This document shows positions 1-7,787 of a stretch of 64,000 nt of DNA, piece by piece. The stretch comes from UMGS1370 sp963557065. Its GTDB lineage: Bacteria; Bacillota; Clostridia; Lachnospirales; Lachnospiraceae. The stretch is from assembly GCA_963557065.1 (NCBI GenBank), contig CAUWCT010000043.1, positions 1 through 64,000 of the forward strand. Direction: 5' to 3'. The notes under the pieces were generated by a model. The model was not told the DNA's origin and did not search any database. It saw nothing but the letters and a program-made list of their open reading frames with translations. The translations under genes were made by a program, and so were the position numbers. Numbering within the stretch: the first letter of the stretch is position 1; the number at the start of each line of letters is the position of its first letter.

Positions 1-1018
1 CTGCGCCGCCAAACGGTTCAATTTCTGTCGGGTGATTGTGGGTCTCGTTTTTAAAGTTCACTAACCACTCTTCGGTCTGTCCGTCGATTTCTACCGGAAC
101 TACGATAGAGCAAGCGTTGATTTCATCAGACTCTTCCTGATCTGCAAGCTTTCCTTCTTTTTTCAGTTTTTTCATTGCCATCAGAGCCAGATCCATCAGG
201 CAGACAAACTTATCGTCTCTTCCCTTGTAGATCTCTTCTCTGTCAGCCAGATACTGATTATAAGTATCCACGATAGGCTTTTTATAATCGCCGTCGGTAA
301 AAGTCACATGTTTCAGCTCAGTAGAAAAGGTAGTATGACGGCAATGATCGGACCAGTACGTGTCCAGAACGCGGATCTCTGTAACCGTCGGATCCCGATG
401 TTCTTCATCTTTATAGTAATTCTGGATATGTTTAAAATCCTTAAACGTCATAGCCAGATTTAAGGAACGGTATAATTCTTCCAGCTTGTCCTCTTCCATA
501 GAAGAAAAGCCGTCAAACACTGCTACATCCTCCGGAGTCTCAAATACGGTTACCAGGGTTTTTGGCTTTGCTGCATCCGCTTCTCTGGAGTCCACCGGAT
601 TGATGCAGAAATTCTTTACTGCCTGTACTTCTTCTGCAGTCAGAGTTCCGGAGATCACATAGGTAGTAGCAGAGCGGATTACCGGCTCTTCCGTTGCTTT
701 TAACAGTTTTACGCACTGTTCTGCAGAGTCCGCTCTCTGGTCAAACTGTCCTGGAAGATACTCTACAGAAAAGCAGATGTCTCCTGCTTCCTTTGGAAAG
801 TCTTCTTCATATAACGTATCTACCGGCGGCTCAGAAAAAATAGTGCCAAGAGACGCCTGATAGGTCTCTTCGGTCAGATTTTCAATATCATAACGAATCA
901 GCACCCGCACATTGGTAACGGTCCCAATCCCTAAATAGTTCTCGATTTCCTCACGCAGTTCCTTTGCCTTTACTGCAAAGTCCGGTTTCTTTTCTACAAA
1001 AATCCGTTTTACGCTCAT
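1..1018 (-). CDS. purL: Phosphoribosylformylglycinamidine synthase, N-terminal part (cut by window edge)
   Basis: FGAM synthase makes formylglycinamidine ribonucleotide from FGAR, glutamine and ATP in de novo purine synthesis. The frame is open from the ATG at 1018 to the left edge, giving 339 codons of the single-chain form. It reads MSVKRIFVEKKPDF at the N-terminus and shows the family motifs YWSDHCRHTTF and NETHNHPTEIEPFGGA, the latter ending at the window edge. An AAGGAGG lies about 8 nt before the ATG. The remaining synthase and glutaminase domains must lie to the left. The identification is firm because both active-site motifs are intact. Confidence 0.95.
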   Translation of the reverse strand, partial: MSVKRIFVEKKPDFAVKAKELREEIENYLGIGTVTNVRVLIRYDIENLTEETYQASLGTIFSEPPVDTLYEEDFPKEAGDICFSVEYLPGQFDQRADSAEQCVKLLKATEEPVIRSATTYVISGTLTAEEVQAVKNFCINPVDSREADAAKPKTLVTVFETPEDVAVFDGFSSMEEDKLEELYRSLNLAMTFKDFKHIQNYYKDEEHRDPTVTEIRVLDTYWSDHCRHTTFSTELKHVTFTDGDYKKPIVDTYNQYLADREEIYKGRDDKFVCLMDLALMAMKKLKKEGKLADQEESDEINACSIVVPVEIDGQTEEWLVNFKNETHNHPTEIEPFGGA

Positions 1019-1052
1019 TGGTAATCCTCCTTATTCTTTTAACCCTGACTGT

Positions 1053-1081
1053 ATCATAACACAGAAGCTACAAATAAGTAA
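1053..1081 (-). promoter_or_regulatory. Probable purL promoter
   Basis: On the minus strand TTACTT, 17 nt and TATGAT with an upstream TGT (extended -10) precede purL. The -35 is weak. No purine riboswitch fold was recognised in the short leader. Confidence 0.5.
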
Positions 1082-1128
1082 AATTAATATAGCTTATTTT
1101 TTATATTAATATAGGTAATAGTTCTGCG

Positions 1129-1539
1129 CTAATGAAGCTTTTTTCCGCATTTTCTGCAGAACGCATAATCTGCTTTTACCGGTTTCCCGCAGTAAGGGCA
1201 GAACCCGCCCTCAGAATCTCCTGGATCAGAACCGTCCGGAACGGAATGTTCCAGCGATACCTCATCTGGTTTCTTAAAATAAGAATCCATGGGATCTCCT
1301 TCTTCCCTGCTGTCTACAATGTCAAACTCCGAAAACCTCTCGCCGCCGGACGCATTTTTGAAATTGTAAACAGCCTGTACCACTGCAATCCCGATAAAGC
1401 ACACTCCGAACAGCGCAAAAATTGCCGGAGCTCCCATGCTGACAGCCATGATTGTCCAGAGGACTCCAAAAACTGCTGCGAAAATGCTTCCAGCCCCCTG
1501 CATCATCGACGGGCCTCTTCCCCTTTTGATACTCTTCAT
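1129..1539 (-). CDS. Two-TM membrane protein with C-terminal zinc ribbon
   Basis: This 136-residue protein has two hydrophobic segments (about 14-35 and 38-59), an acidic linker, and a C-terminal zinc ribbon with Cys114-x2-Cys117 and Cys128-x2-Cys131. It is therefore a small membrane protein with a likely cytoplasmic or surface-facing metal-binding tail. It starts at an ATG preceded by AAGGAGG and lies 23 bp downstream of the sigma-like gene, so the two are probably co-transcribed. I do not recognise a named family, and its function is unknown. A role as a membrane partner of the sigma-like protein is only a guess from position. Confidence 0.75.
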   Translation of the reverse strand: MKSIKRGRGPSMMQGAGSIFAAVFGVLWTIMAVSMGAPAIFALFGVCFIGIAVVQAVYNFKNASGGERFSEFDIVDSREEGDPMDSYFKKPDEVSLEHSVPDGSDPGDSEGGFCPYCGKPVKADYAFCRKCGKKLH

Positions 1540-1562
1540 AAAAACCGCCCCTCCTTGTCCTG

Positions 1563-2108
1563 CTACTCGATTTCTCCCCCAATCGTGGAAATTGCATCCA
1601 GAGTCATTTTCATAATGTCCTTAATCTCCTCCGGAGTCATTTTCATTTTTTCTGCCAGTTCTTCTACGGTGGCTTCCCTTCCCAGCTCTTTTGCCATTAC
1701 TTTTGAAACTTCCTGAAGCACATTGACTCTGGCGGTAATCTCTTCGCTGGTTTCCTCTTCCCGTTTCTGCTCCTCTAAAGCCAGTTTTAACGCTTCTTCT
1801 ACCTGGGTTCTTAAATGGATTAAAAAATCGCCTCCCTTGTAGCTGTCTGCTGCCAGCATCAGCGCCACATTGGCTTCCTGGATCAAATCTCCTGCCGGAA
1901 GAGGCCCCTCCATATAGTCGGACGCTATTTCAAGAACTGCCTTTAAATGGCCTTCAATCAATCTCTTCTTGGCCGCCTCTTCCCCCTCTAGCATCTTTGA
2001 TAACAGCGCTTCCCTCTCTGCCTCTGTACAAGGCGTAATCTCTGATAAATCATCCAGATACATCTGGTAAAAATCTTCTTTTTCAATGGTTTCGTCCCGA
2101 TAGTCCAT
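1563..2108 (-). CDS. Degenerate sigma-70-like protein (region 2 core and region 3 only)
   Basis: Residues 47-91 (KKRLIEGHLKAVLEIASDY to LPAGDLIQEANVALM) match sigma-70 region 2.1-2.2, the core RNA polymerase contact. Residues 126-171 (ELGREATVEELAEKM and after) match region 3. The segment where region 2.3-2.4 should be (92-115) lacks the aromatic and WWIRQAI-type residues that melt and read the -10 box, and the protein stops at 181 residues with no region 4. It could bind core polymerase without recognising a promoter. It begins at an ATG with AAGGAGG upstream, divergent from the LysR gene. The sigma ancestry is clear. The role (anti-sigma-like decoy, accessory factor or decaying gene) is unknown. 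Confidence 0.8.
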   Translation of the reverse strand: MDYRDETIEKEDFYQMYLDDLSEITPCTEAEREALLSKMLEGEEAAKKRLIEGHLKAVLEIASDYMEGPLPAGDLIQEANVALMLAADSYKGGDFLIHLRTQVEEALKLALEEQKREEETSEEITARVNVLQEVSKVMAKELGREATVEELAEKMKMTPEEIKDIMKMTLDAISTIGGEIE

Positions 2109-2177
2109 CCCAAAAACCTCCTTATATGTTTTCTTAGTACTACTTTATCATATTCCTCTTTTTGCCACAATCCCCTC

Positions 2178-2206
2178 TTTACAATCCTATTTCTGCGTGT
2201 TAAAAT
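2178..2206 (+). promoter_or_regulatory. Promoter of the LysR gene
   Basis: TTTACA, 17 nt, TAAAAT, followed by AAGGAGG and the ATG at 2235. Confidence 0.7.
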
Positions 2207-2234
2207 AGCTTTGTATTTATAAGGAGGACTAATA

Positions 2235-3110
2235 ATGGATATTAATTACGAATTATACAAGGTGTTCTACCATGTTGCCAATACCCTCAGTTTTTCCGAA
2301 GCATCCAAGCAGCTTTTCATATCCCAGTCTGCGGTCAGCCAGTCTATTAAAGTATTAGAAAAAAAACTAAATCAGACTCTTTTTATCCGCAGCACCAAAC
2401 GGGTTTCCCTGACGCCGGAAGGAGAAATTCTCTTAAAACATATTGAACCGGCCATCAACCTGATTCAGAAAGGGGAGAACCAGCTCTTAGAAGCCAACAC
2501 CTTAAACGGAGGCCAGTTAAGAATCGGCGCCAGCGATACCATCTGCCGCTATTTTCTGGTACCCTATCTGCAGAAATTCCATGTATTGTATCCCAATGTC
2601 CATATCAAAGTAACCAACCAGACCTCCATAGAATGCGCCCGTCTGTTAGAAAACGGCCAGGTAGATTTTATTGTAACCAACTTTCCCAACTCCGGCCTTT
2701 CCAATACCCAGAACATCCGCCCTATCAAGGACTTTTCGGATGTGTTTATCGCCAACCGGAACAGTTTTCCTCTGGAGGACAAAGTGCTGACATTAAAGGA
2801 ACTGCAGAATTACCCGATTCTCATGCTGACAAGAAAGAGTACTACCAGCGAATTTTTACACCGGATGTTTCAGAGAAGCCGGCTGGATCTGGTTCCGGAA
2901 ATCGAACTCACCAGCAATGACCTGCTTTTAGATCTGGCCCGCATCGGTTTGGGCATCGCCTTTGTACCGGATTTCTGCATTCCGGAAAACGAACCGGATT
3001 TATTTGTCTTAAAACTCAGCGAACAGCTTCCTTCCCGTCAGTTGGTTGTGGCCTATAATGAAAATCTGCCGGTTTCCCAGGCGGCAAAACAGTTTATCGG
3101 AATGCTATAA
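2235..3110 (+). CDS. LysR-family transcriptional regulator
   Basis: The 291-residue protein has the full LysR layout. An N-terminal winged helix-turn-helix spans about residues 1-60 (FSEASKQLFISQSAVSQSIKVLE region), and a periplasmic-binding-like effector domain begins near residue 92. Length and motif are normal for the family. The start has AAGGAGG 7 nt upstream. It is divergent from the sigma-like gene and convergent with the helicase gene, with a strong terminator between, so it is probably monocistronic. LysR proteins often control a divergent neighbour, which here would be the sigma-like unit. The effector cannot be read from sequence. Confidence 0.93.
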   Translation: MDINYELYKVFYHVANTLSFSEASKQLFISQSAVSQSIKVLEKKLNQTLFIRSTKRVSLTPEGEILLKHIEPAINLIQKGENQLLEANTLNGGQLRIGASDTICRYFLVPYLQKFHVLYPNVHIKVTNQTSIECARLLENGQVDFIVTNFPNSGLSNTQNIRPIKDFSDVFIANRNSFPLEDKVLTLKELQNYPILMLTRKSTTSEFLHRMFQRSRLDLVPEIELTSNDLLLDLARIGLGIAFVPDFCIPENEPDLFVLKLSEQLPSRQLVVAYNENLPVSQAAKQFIGML

Positions 3111-3131
3111 ACTTCAGATAACTCTTATTTT

Positions 3132-3164
3132 TCCAGAAAGAGACGTCTCTTTCTGGATTTTTTT
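3132..3164 (+). terminator. Rho-independent terminator after LysR gene
   Basis: A perfect 12-bp stem (TCCAGAAAGAGA with its complement), 2-nt loop and seven T residues. It ends two bases before the stop codon of the convergent helicase gene. Confidence 0.95.
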
Positions 3165-3166
3165 GA

Positions 3167-5551
3167 TCATACTTCTTTCCAGAACCGCTCCAGCACCCCG
3201 TTTACCTGACTTCTGCTTACCGGATAATACTCGTCCCATTCTCTTGGAAACAGCACCTGGTAATCCGCCTGCAAAAAACGGTCATCTAAAAGAGCTATCA
3301 CGCCCCTGTCTTCCATGGTCCGGATCAGCCGCCCCGCCGCCTGCATAACCTTATTCATCCCTGGGTATTGGTAGGCATAGTCAAATCCCCTTTTCTCTTT
3401 CTGGTCAAAATACTCTTTCAGAATCTCCTGCTCTGTGCAAACCATCGGGAGTCCGGTTCCGATAATAATCACTCCGATTAATTTCTCTCCCCTCAGATCG
3501 ATTCCTTCCGAAAACGCGCCTCCCATGACGCAAAGCGCCGCCAGACTTCTCCCAGTTTTATCAAATTCAGCCAGAAATTCTTCCTTTTCCTGCTCCGTCA
3601 TATCAGGATACTGAACCAGCAGTTCTGCTCTCTGCCTGCAGTCCGAGTCATCCGTTTCGTGTTCCCAGCGGGCCCGCAGACTATCCTCTATCTTTTTCAT
3701 ATACTGATAAGACGGGCAAAAGACCAGGTAATTTCCCTGCCTGCCATTGACAACCGCTTCTATATAATCAGAAGTCTTTTCATATTCCCTCTGGTTTCTC
3801 CGGCTGTAACGGCTGCTGACCTCTGTAGCCACTAAAAGCAGCTTATGACTGCCTGGAAATGGGGAATTGGCATAAACTGCGTATTCTTCCCTGTCTCCCG
3901 ACAGCAGTTCTTTGTAATATTGGATCGGAAGAAGAGTTGCCGAAAAAAATATGGTGCTCACTGCCTGATCCATACATTCTTTTAAATTTTTCGCCGGATT
4001 GACGCAGAACAGACGAAGCAGAAATTCTCCGGAGGGCAGCATCTCCGTATAAATCTGATAATTGTCATCCAGACGATCCTGGACATATAAAAACGCCCTC
4101 AGATTAAAATAAAAGTCCAGAACCAAATCCCGATCTTCAAATTCCAGATGCTCGTCTAAATATTTCTCCAGTTCTTCAAATAGAGGGCGGATATGCAGCA
4201 TCAGAAAATCCACGTCGGGAAGGATTTCGTATCTGATACATTCCCGTTTCAGCGTCAGCAGCGCCCTGTTGCAGGCATCCAGCAGTTTTTTTATCTTTTC
4301 TGAACGGTTATGGAAAATCCGTTTAACCAGAAGGACGTCTTCCTTTTTCAAAGCCGCGCTGTACATCTCTCTGGCCCGTCCTACCAGGTTATGGGCCTCG
4401 TCTGTCAAAAACAGGTATTTACCCGTTGTGTTTCCTTCTGCAAAATACCGTTTCAGCTTTACGTCTGGATCAAAGACATAGTTATAGTCGCAGATAATGG
4501 CATCTGTCCAGTTGGTTATGTCCAGACAGAACTCAAATGGGCAGACCTGATACTGCTTTGCATATTGGAGAACAATCTCCCTGGTTATTCCAAACTCCTG
4601 ATGAATAATGTCAAATACTGCGTCATTTACCCGGTCATAATGGCCTTTTGCATAGGGACAGGCGTCTGGATTGCACTCCGTTTTTTCCTGAAAACAAAGC
4701 TTTTCTTTGGCCGTAATGGTCACGCTTTTTAAATACAGCCCCTTTTCCCGCAGGATCTGAAAGGTCTCTTCCGCTACCGTCCTGGTAATGGTTTTCGCAG
4801 TCAGATAAAAAAGTTTGTCCGCCTTTTCTTCCCCCATGGCCTTTAAAGCCGGATAAACGCAGGATAAAGTCTTTCCAATGCCGGTAGGCGCCTGAATGAA
4901 CAGGTTTCTCTCCTGCGCAATGCTTTTATAAACAGAAATTGCCAGCTCCTTCTGCCCTTTCCGGTAGGGGTAGGGAAATTCCAGTTCTTTTATGGACTCT
5001 GTCCTGCGGACTGCATTGCGGTACAGATATTCGGCCCATTTTACGTATTCATGGATCAGCCCTAAAAACCACTGGCTCAATTCTTCCCAGGACCATTCTT
5101 TCCGGAACCGGCGGATTTCCTCGGTTTCAATATTGCAGTACGTAATCTGTATCCCAATAGAAGAAAGATTGTGTTTCAGGCCGTACAGATAACCGTAGCA
5201 GGCCGCCTGGGCCATATGTACCGGAACTGCTTCTTCCAGTCGGTTTACATCCATATACATACATTTAATCTCGTCAATGGTCACTCCGGAAGGTTCTGTC
5301 AGAATTCCGTCTGCCCGTCCCTCTACCTGGATGAGAAAGCCTTCCTCCTGAATCTGATGCTTTAACGGTACTTCCGCCTGGTATCCGGCTCCCATCCTTT
5401 TTTGAATCTTGCGGTGCAGACGGCTTCCTGCCTGCATGGCTTCCCTTTGCGATCCTGCGGTCTTCCGGTTGTCCAAGTCTCCGGATCGCAGGACAAATTC
5501 TACCAGGTTCCGGACAGAAATCCGGATCACTGTGTTGGAATCCTGGCTCAT
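3167..5551 (-). CDS. XPD/DinG-type Fe-S DNA helicase with N-terminal PD-(D/E)XK nuclease-like domain
   Basis: The C-terminal part of this 794-residue protein is a superfamily 2 helicase of the XPD/DinG group. It has a Q-type motif near 194-200, Walker A APTGIGKT at 221-228, DEAH at 384-387, and a motif VI QAAGRLIR near the end. Cys286, Cys293, Cys298 and Cys337 fit a 4Fe-4S domain. The first 180 residues contain GRADG (Asp81) and DEIK (Glu94, Lys96), the pattern of a Cas4/RecB-like PD-(D/E)XK nuclease. The predicted enzyme unwinds 5'-3' and cleaves DNA. The start has GGGGA upstream. It has no partner gene, so repair is more likely than a defence operon, but neither is shown. Confidence 0.9.
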   Translation of the reverse strand: MSQDSNTVIRISVRNLVEFVLRSGDLDNRKTAGSQREAMQAGSRLHRKIQKRMGAGYQAEVPLKHQIQEEGFLIQVEGRADGILTEPSGVTIDEIKCMYMDVNRLEEAVPVHMAQAACYGYLYGLKHNLSSIGIQITYCNIETEEIRRFRKEWSWEELSQWFLGLIHEYVKWAEYLYRNAVRRTESIKELEFPYPYRKGQKELAISVYKSIAQERNLFIQAPTGIGKTLSCVYPALKAMGEEKADKLFYLTAKTITRTVAEETFQILREKGLYLKSVTITAKEKLCFQEKTECNPDACPYAKGHYDRVNDAVFDIIHQEFGITREIVLQYAKQYQVCPFEFCLDITNWTDAIICDYNYVFDPDVKLKRYFAEGNTTGKYLFLTDEAHNLVGRAREMYSAALKKEDVLLVKRIFHNRSEKIKKLLDACNRALLTLKRECIRYEILPDVDFLMLHIRPLFEELEKYLDEHLEFEDRDLVLDFYFNLRAFLYVQDRLDDNYQIYTEMLPSGEFLLRLFCVNPAKNLKECMDQAVSTIFFSATLLPIQYYKELLSGDREEYAVYANSPFPGSHKLLLVATEVSSRYSRRNQREYEKTSDYIEAVVNGRQGNYLVFCPSYQYMKKIEDSLRARWEHETDDSDCRQRAELLVQYPDMTEQEKEEFLAEFDKTGRSLAALCVMGGAFSEGIDLRGEKLIGVIIIGTGLPMVCTEQEILKEYFDQKEKRGFDYAYQYPGMNKVMQAAGRLIRTMEDRGVIALLDDRFLQADYQVLFPREWDEYYPVSRSQVNGVLERFWKEV

Positions 5552-5612
5552 ATCAGACTGTCCCCTTTCTCTCGTCTCTCATTCTACCACAGATTCCCCG
5601 TATTCGGAAAGC

Positions 5613-5659
5613 AAAAAACCACCGGGGAACCAAAATCTCTTTTGTCCCTGATGGTTTTG
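5613..5659 (-). terminator. Terminator after flagellin gene
   Basis: Minus-strand stem ACCATCAGGGA paired with TCCCCGGTGGT (one mismatch), followed by six T residues. It lies between the flagellin stop and the helicase start. Confidence 0.75.
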
Positions 5660-5668
5660 TCTTTTTAT

Positions 5669-5688
5669 GTAACAGTTTAGCCATGCAT
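5669..5688. repeat. Solo terminal arm of the 151-bp palindromic element family
   Basis: GTAACAGTTTAGCCATGCAT matches the 18-bp terminal repeat of the full elements with one change. No second arm is found nearby, so it is a remnant or an isolated end, six bases from the flagellin stop codon. Confidence 0.6.
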
Positions 5689-5693
5689 GTTTT

Positions 5694-7121
5694 TTATCCC
5701 TGCTGAATCATATTTAATACTGATTCCGGCACGAGATTAGCCTGGTTCAGCATAAACTGGGATGCCTGCAAAATAATATTGTTTTTTGTCATTTCCGTAA
5801 TTTCTTCTGCCATATCTGTATCCCGTATATTGCTTTCTGCTGTTGTAATATTCTCATTGTAGCAGGTCAGCGTATTATACGTGTGCTCCAGCCGGTTTTC
5901 ATAAGCTCCCATACGCCCCCGCTCTGTGCTTAAATGATCAATGGCATTGTCCAGCAGATCAATGGCCGCAGAAGCTCCCGGCTGAGTCGTCAGATCCACT
6001 CCTGCGATCTTTAAATCGGCGGCGCTTAAATAGGGAAGATCCACATATAACGTTTCTTTTTTGGAAGGCCCAATCTGAAATACAATATCTCCCCCTGTCC
6101 CCGGATCTACCGCAACTCCCTCGCCGAATTTCCCGTCATTCGGATAGGTGTTATGGTTGGTGTTAAATTGGGGCCAGTCCCAATTTGGCCAACTCCCAGT
6201 CGGCAAATTCTGGGGAGGCGGAGCGCTGGAGCGATCATCATATACGATTAATTTATTGGGATTCGTTGGATCCACAACCAGCTTTGTATAATGATTGTCC
6301 GGATTGCCGTTATCCGCCCCGGCTATAATGGCCTGCACCAAATCCTGGGCGCTGCCAATGTTGTCAATCCCGATATTATAAATGTAATGGCTTCCGCTTC
6401 TGTCCACGCTGTTGGTGTTCCCATCTGTAAATTTAATGCTGTAATGATTATTACAGGTAAAACAGGTCATGTAAAACCCGCCCTCTTTTAATTCCTTTTT
6501 CTGAGCATCCGTTCCTGTATATGCGCTAAAGTCCAGATAGGTAGCCGCATGATCGATCTGATATTTGGTCTCTGTTCCGGTCGCCTGATCTTTAAAGACC
6601 TCCTCGGTTGTATAACTTTCATTTAAATACCCATTCTGCATAGAAGAATCTGTGCCCACCCAAGGCGGAAGGGTTCCTTCATAGGTCACTGTAGGCCCCT
6701 GCTGCTTTCCCCGCAGCAGCTGAACTCCATTAAATTCTGTGTGCTCTGAAATCCGATCAATTTCCAATAAAATTGCATCCACCTCTTCCTGAATGGCCTC
6801 TCTGCTGGTATCATTATAGGTGCCATTGGCAGACTGAATGCTTAATTCGTGTATGCGCCCCAACATAGCGTGTATCTCCTGCATCGCTCCTTCTGCTGTC
6901 CGTACCAGTCCGATTCCGTCCTGGGTATTTCTGGCAGCCTGATCCAGCCCCTTTATCATAGCCCGCATACCCTCTGAAATTGCAAGCCCTGCTGCATCAT
7001 CCCCTGCCCGGTTAATGCGGTAACCAGAAGAAAGCCGTTCCAGGCTGCGGCTCATATTTTTTCTGTTTGTATTTAAATTCCGCTTTGCATTAAGCCCCGG
7101 CAGATTATGCTGTATATACAT
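5694..7121 (-). CDS. Flagellin with a long variable central domain
   Basis: The 475-residue protein starts MYIQHNLPGLNAKRNLN and carries conserved flagellin ends: the N-terminal D0/D1 region (SLERLSSGYRINRAGDDAAG at 26-45, HELSIQSANG at 91-100) and a C-terminal coiled D0 ending SVLNMIQQG. Residues about 140-375 form a variable domain with a Trp/Pro-rich stretch. A longer reading begins upstream of the promoter and is rejected; the ATG at 7121 has GGAAGG before it. It is the filament subunit, secreted by the flagellar type III system. No other flagellar gene is in the window. The region around 88-100 keeps residues resembling the TLR5 site. Confidence 0.95.
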   Translation of the reverse strand: MYIQHNLPGLNAKRNLNTNRKNMSRSLERLSSGYRINRAGDDAAGLAISEGMRAMIKGLDQAARNTQDGIGLVRTAEGAMQEIHAMLGRIHELSIQSANGTYNDTSREAIQEEVDAILLEIDRISEHTEFNGVQLLRGKQQGPTVTYEGTLPPWVGTDSSMQNGYLNESYTTEEVFKDQATGTETKYQIDHAATYLDFSAYTGTDAQKKELKEGGFYMTCFTCNNHYSIKFTDGNTNSVDRSGSHYIYNIGIDNIGSAQDLVQAIIAGADNGNPDNHYTKLVVDPTNPNKLIVYDDRSSAPPPQNLPTGSWPNWDWPQFNTNHNTYPNDGKFGEGVAVDPGTGGDIVFQIGPSKKETLYVDLPYLSAADLKIAGVDLTTQPGASAAIDLLDNAIDHLSTERGRMGAYENRLEHTYNTLTCYNENITTAESNIRDTDMAEEITEMTKNNIILQASQFMLNQANLVPESVLNMIQQG

Positions 7122-7161
7122 ACTTCTCAACACCTTCCCAATTATTCTGTCCTTTGCTATT

Positions 7162-7190
7162 ATTATAGGAAAGAACCAAAATACCGTCAA
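7162..7190 (-). promoter_or_regulatory. Sigma-A promoter of flagellin
   Basis: TTGACG, 17 nt, TATAAT, about 40 bp upstream of the flagellin ATG. No sigma-28 motif was seen. Confidence 0.85.
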
Positions 7191-7240
7191 CGCTGCCAGG
7201 CTGTTATTTTTGCTATACCAATCTTCTTTTTTGTCAATCA

Positions 7241-7268
7241 AAAAAGCAGATCTCCTGGACCTGCTTTT
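7241..7268 (-). terminator. Terminator after HPr-like gene
   Basis: AAAAGCAG and CTGCTTTT form the stem around an 11-nt loop, followed by a T run on the minus strand, 12 bp after the HPr-like stop. Confidence 0.8.
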
Positions 7269-7279
7269 CTCAATCCTTC

Positions 7280-7519
7280 TTATGCAACTGCAATATTTTT
7301 CTCCAAATCCTCTAACAATTCTTCAAACTCATCATTCTCGCCATTGTACTCTACCGTAAGCACTCTGGTCAAATCCAGACTCAGTACGCCCAGCAAAGAT
7401 TTGGCATCAATAATAATCCGATTATAAAATATGTTAATATCAAAATCACATTTTCCTGCTTCTTTTACAAACTCTTTTGCAGCCGCAACAGATGGCAGCA
7501 TGATTTTCTTCTGTTTCAT
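7280..7519 (-). CDS. HPr-family paralogue lacking the catalytic histidine (Crh-like)
   Basis: This 79-residue protein has the HPr length and fold signature DAKSLLGVLSLDL, including the Ser (residue 41) that corresponds to regulatory Ser46 of HPr. It contains no His at all, so it cannot carry phosphate from PEP in the PTS. By analogy with Crh it could act only as a Ser-phosphorylated cofactor of CcpA, but that is inference. The ATG at 7519 is preferred over a TTG at 7531, which directly abuts the AAAGGAG. The gene has its own promoter with a perfect cre box upstream and its own terminator. Proteins of this kind are common in Clostridia with no assigned role. Confidence 0.8.
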   Translation of the reverse strand: MKQKKIMLPSVAAAKEFVKEAGKCDFDINIFYNRIIIDAKSLLGVLSLDLTRVLTVEYNGENDEFEELLEDLEKNIAVA

Positions 7520-7576
7520 AAAATAAATCAACTCCTTTGATGGTGATAAAAATTAAAAGTGATTTGTATTCCAATA

Positions 7577-7605
7577 TATATATCACGAATGTCAATTCTT
7601 GTCAA
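7577..7605 (-). promoter_or_regulatory. Promoter of HPr-like gene
   Basis: TTGACA, 17 nt, TATATA. A second TTGACA lies 10 bp downstream of the first. Confidence 0.8.
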
Positions 7606-7622
7606 ATTTTTGGTTATATTTT

Positions 7623-7636
7623 TGTAAACGCTTACA
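7623..7636. promoter_or_regulatory. Perfect palindromic cre (CcpA) box
   Basis: TGTAAACGCTTACA matches the cre consensus at every fixed position. It is centred about 59 bp before the predicted start of transcription of the HPr-like gene, upstream of the -35. In known cases that position goes with CcpA activation rather than blocking. Confidence 0.8.
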
Positions 7637-7711
7637 TTTTATGCGTTTTTTCCAGTTTACAGAATTCCCGTTTCTCCTTTTTTCGCAAAATAGCCACACT
7701 TTTTTCGACAA

Positions 7712-7769
7712 AAAAATTGGCATCCCCTCTGCAGTTATCGATTTCGCATGAAAGAGAATGCCAATTTTT
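7712..7769 (-). terminator. Terminator hairpin after phosphofructokinase gene
   Basis: A 12-bp inverted repeat (AAAAATTGGCAT and complement) is followed by a T run on the minus strand. A second copy of the first arm at 7778-7789 overlaps the pfp stop codon, so two alternative stems are possible. Confidence 0.75.
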
Positions 7770-7787
7770 CTGTATTTATGCCAATTT

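Noticed and set aside
7122..7241. 40-residue N-terminal extension of flagellin
   Set aside because: It lies across the promoter boxes and the conserved flagellin N-terminus starts at the ATG at 7121.
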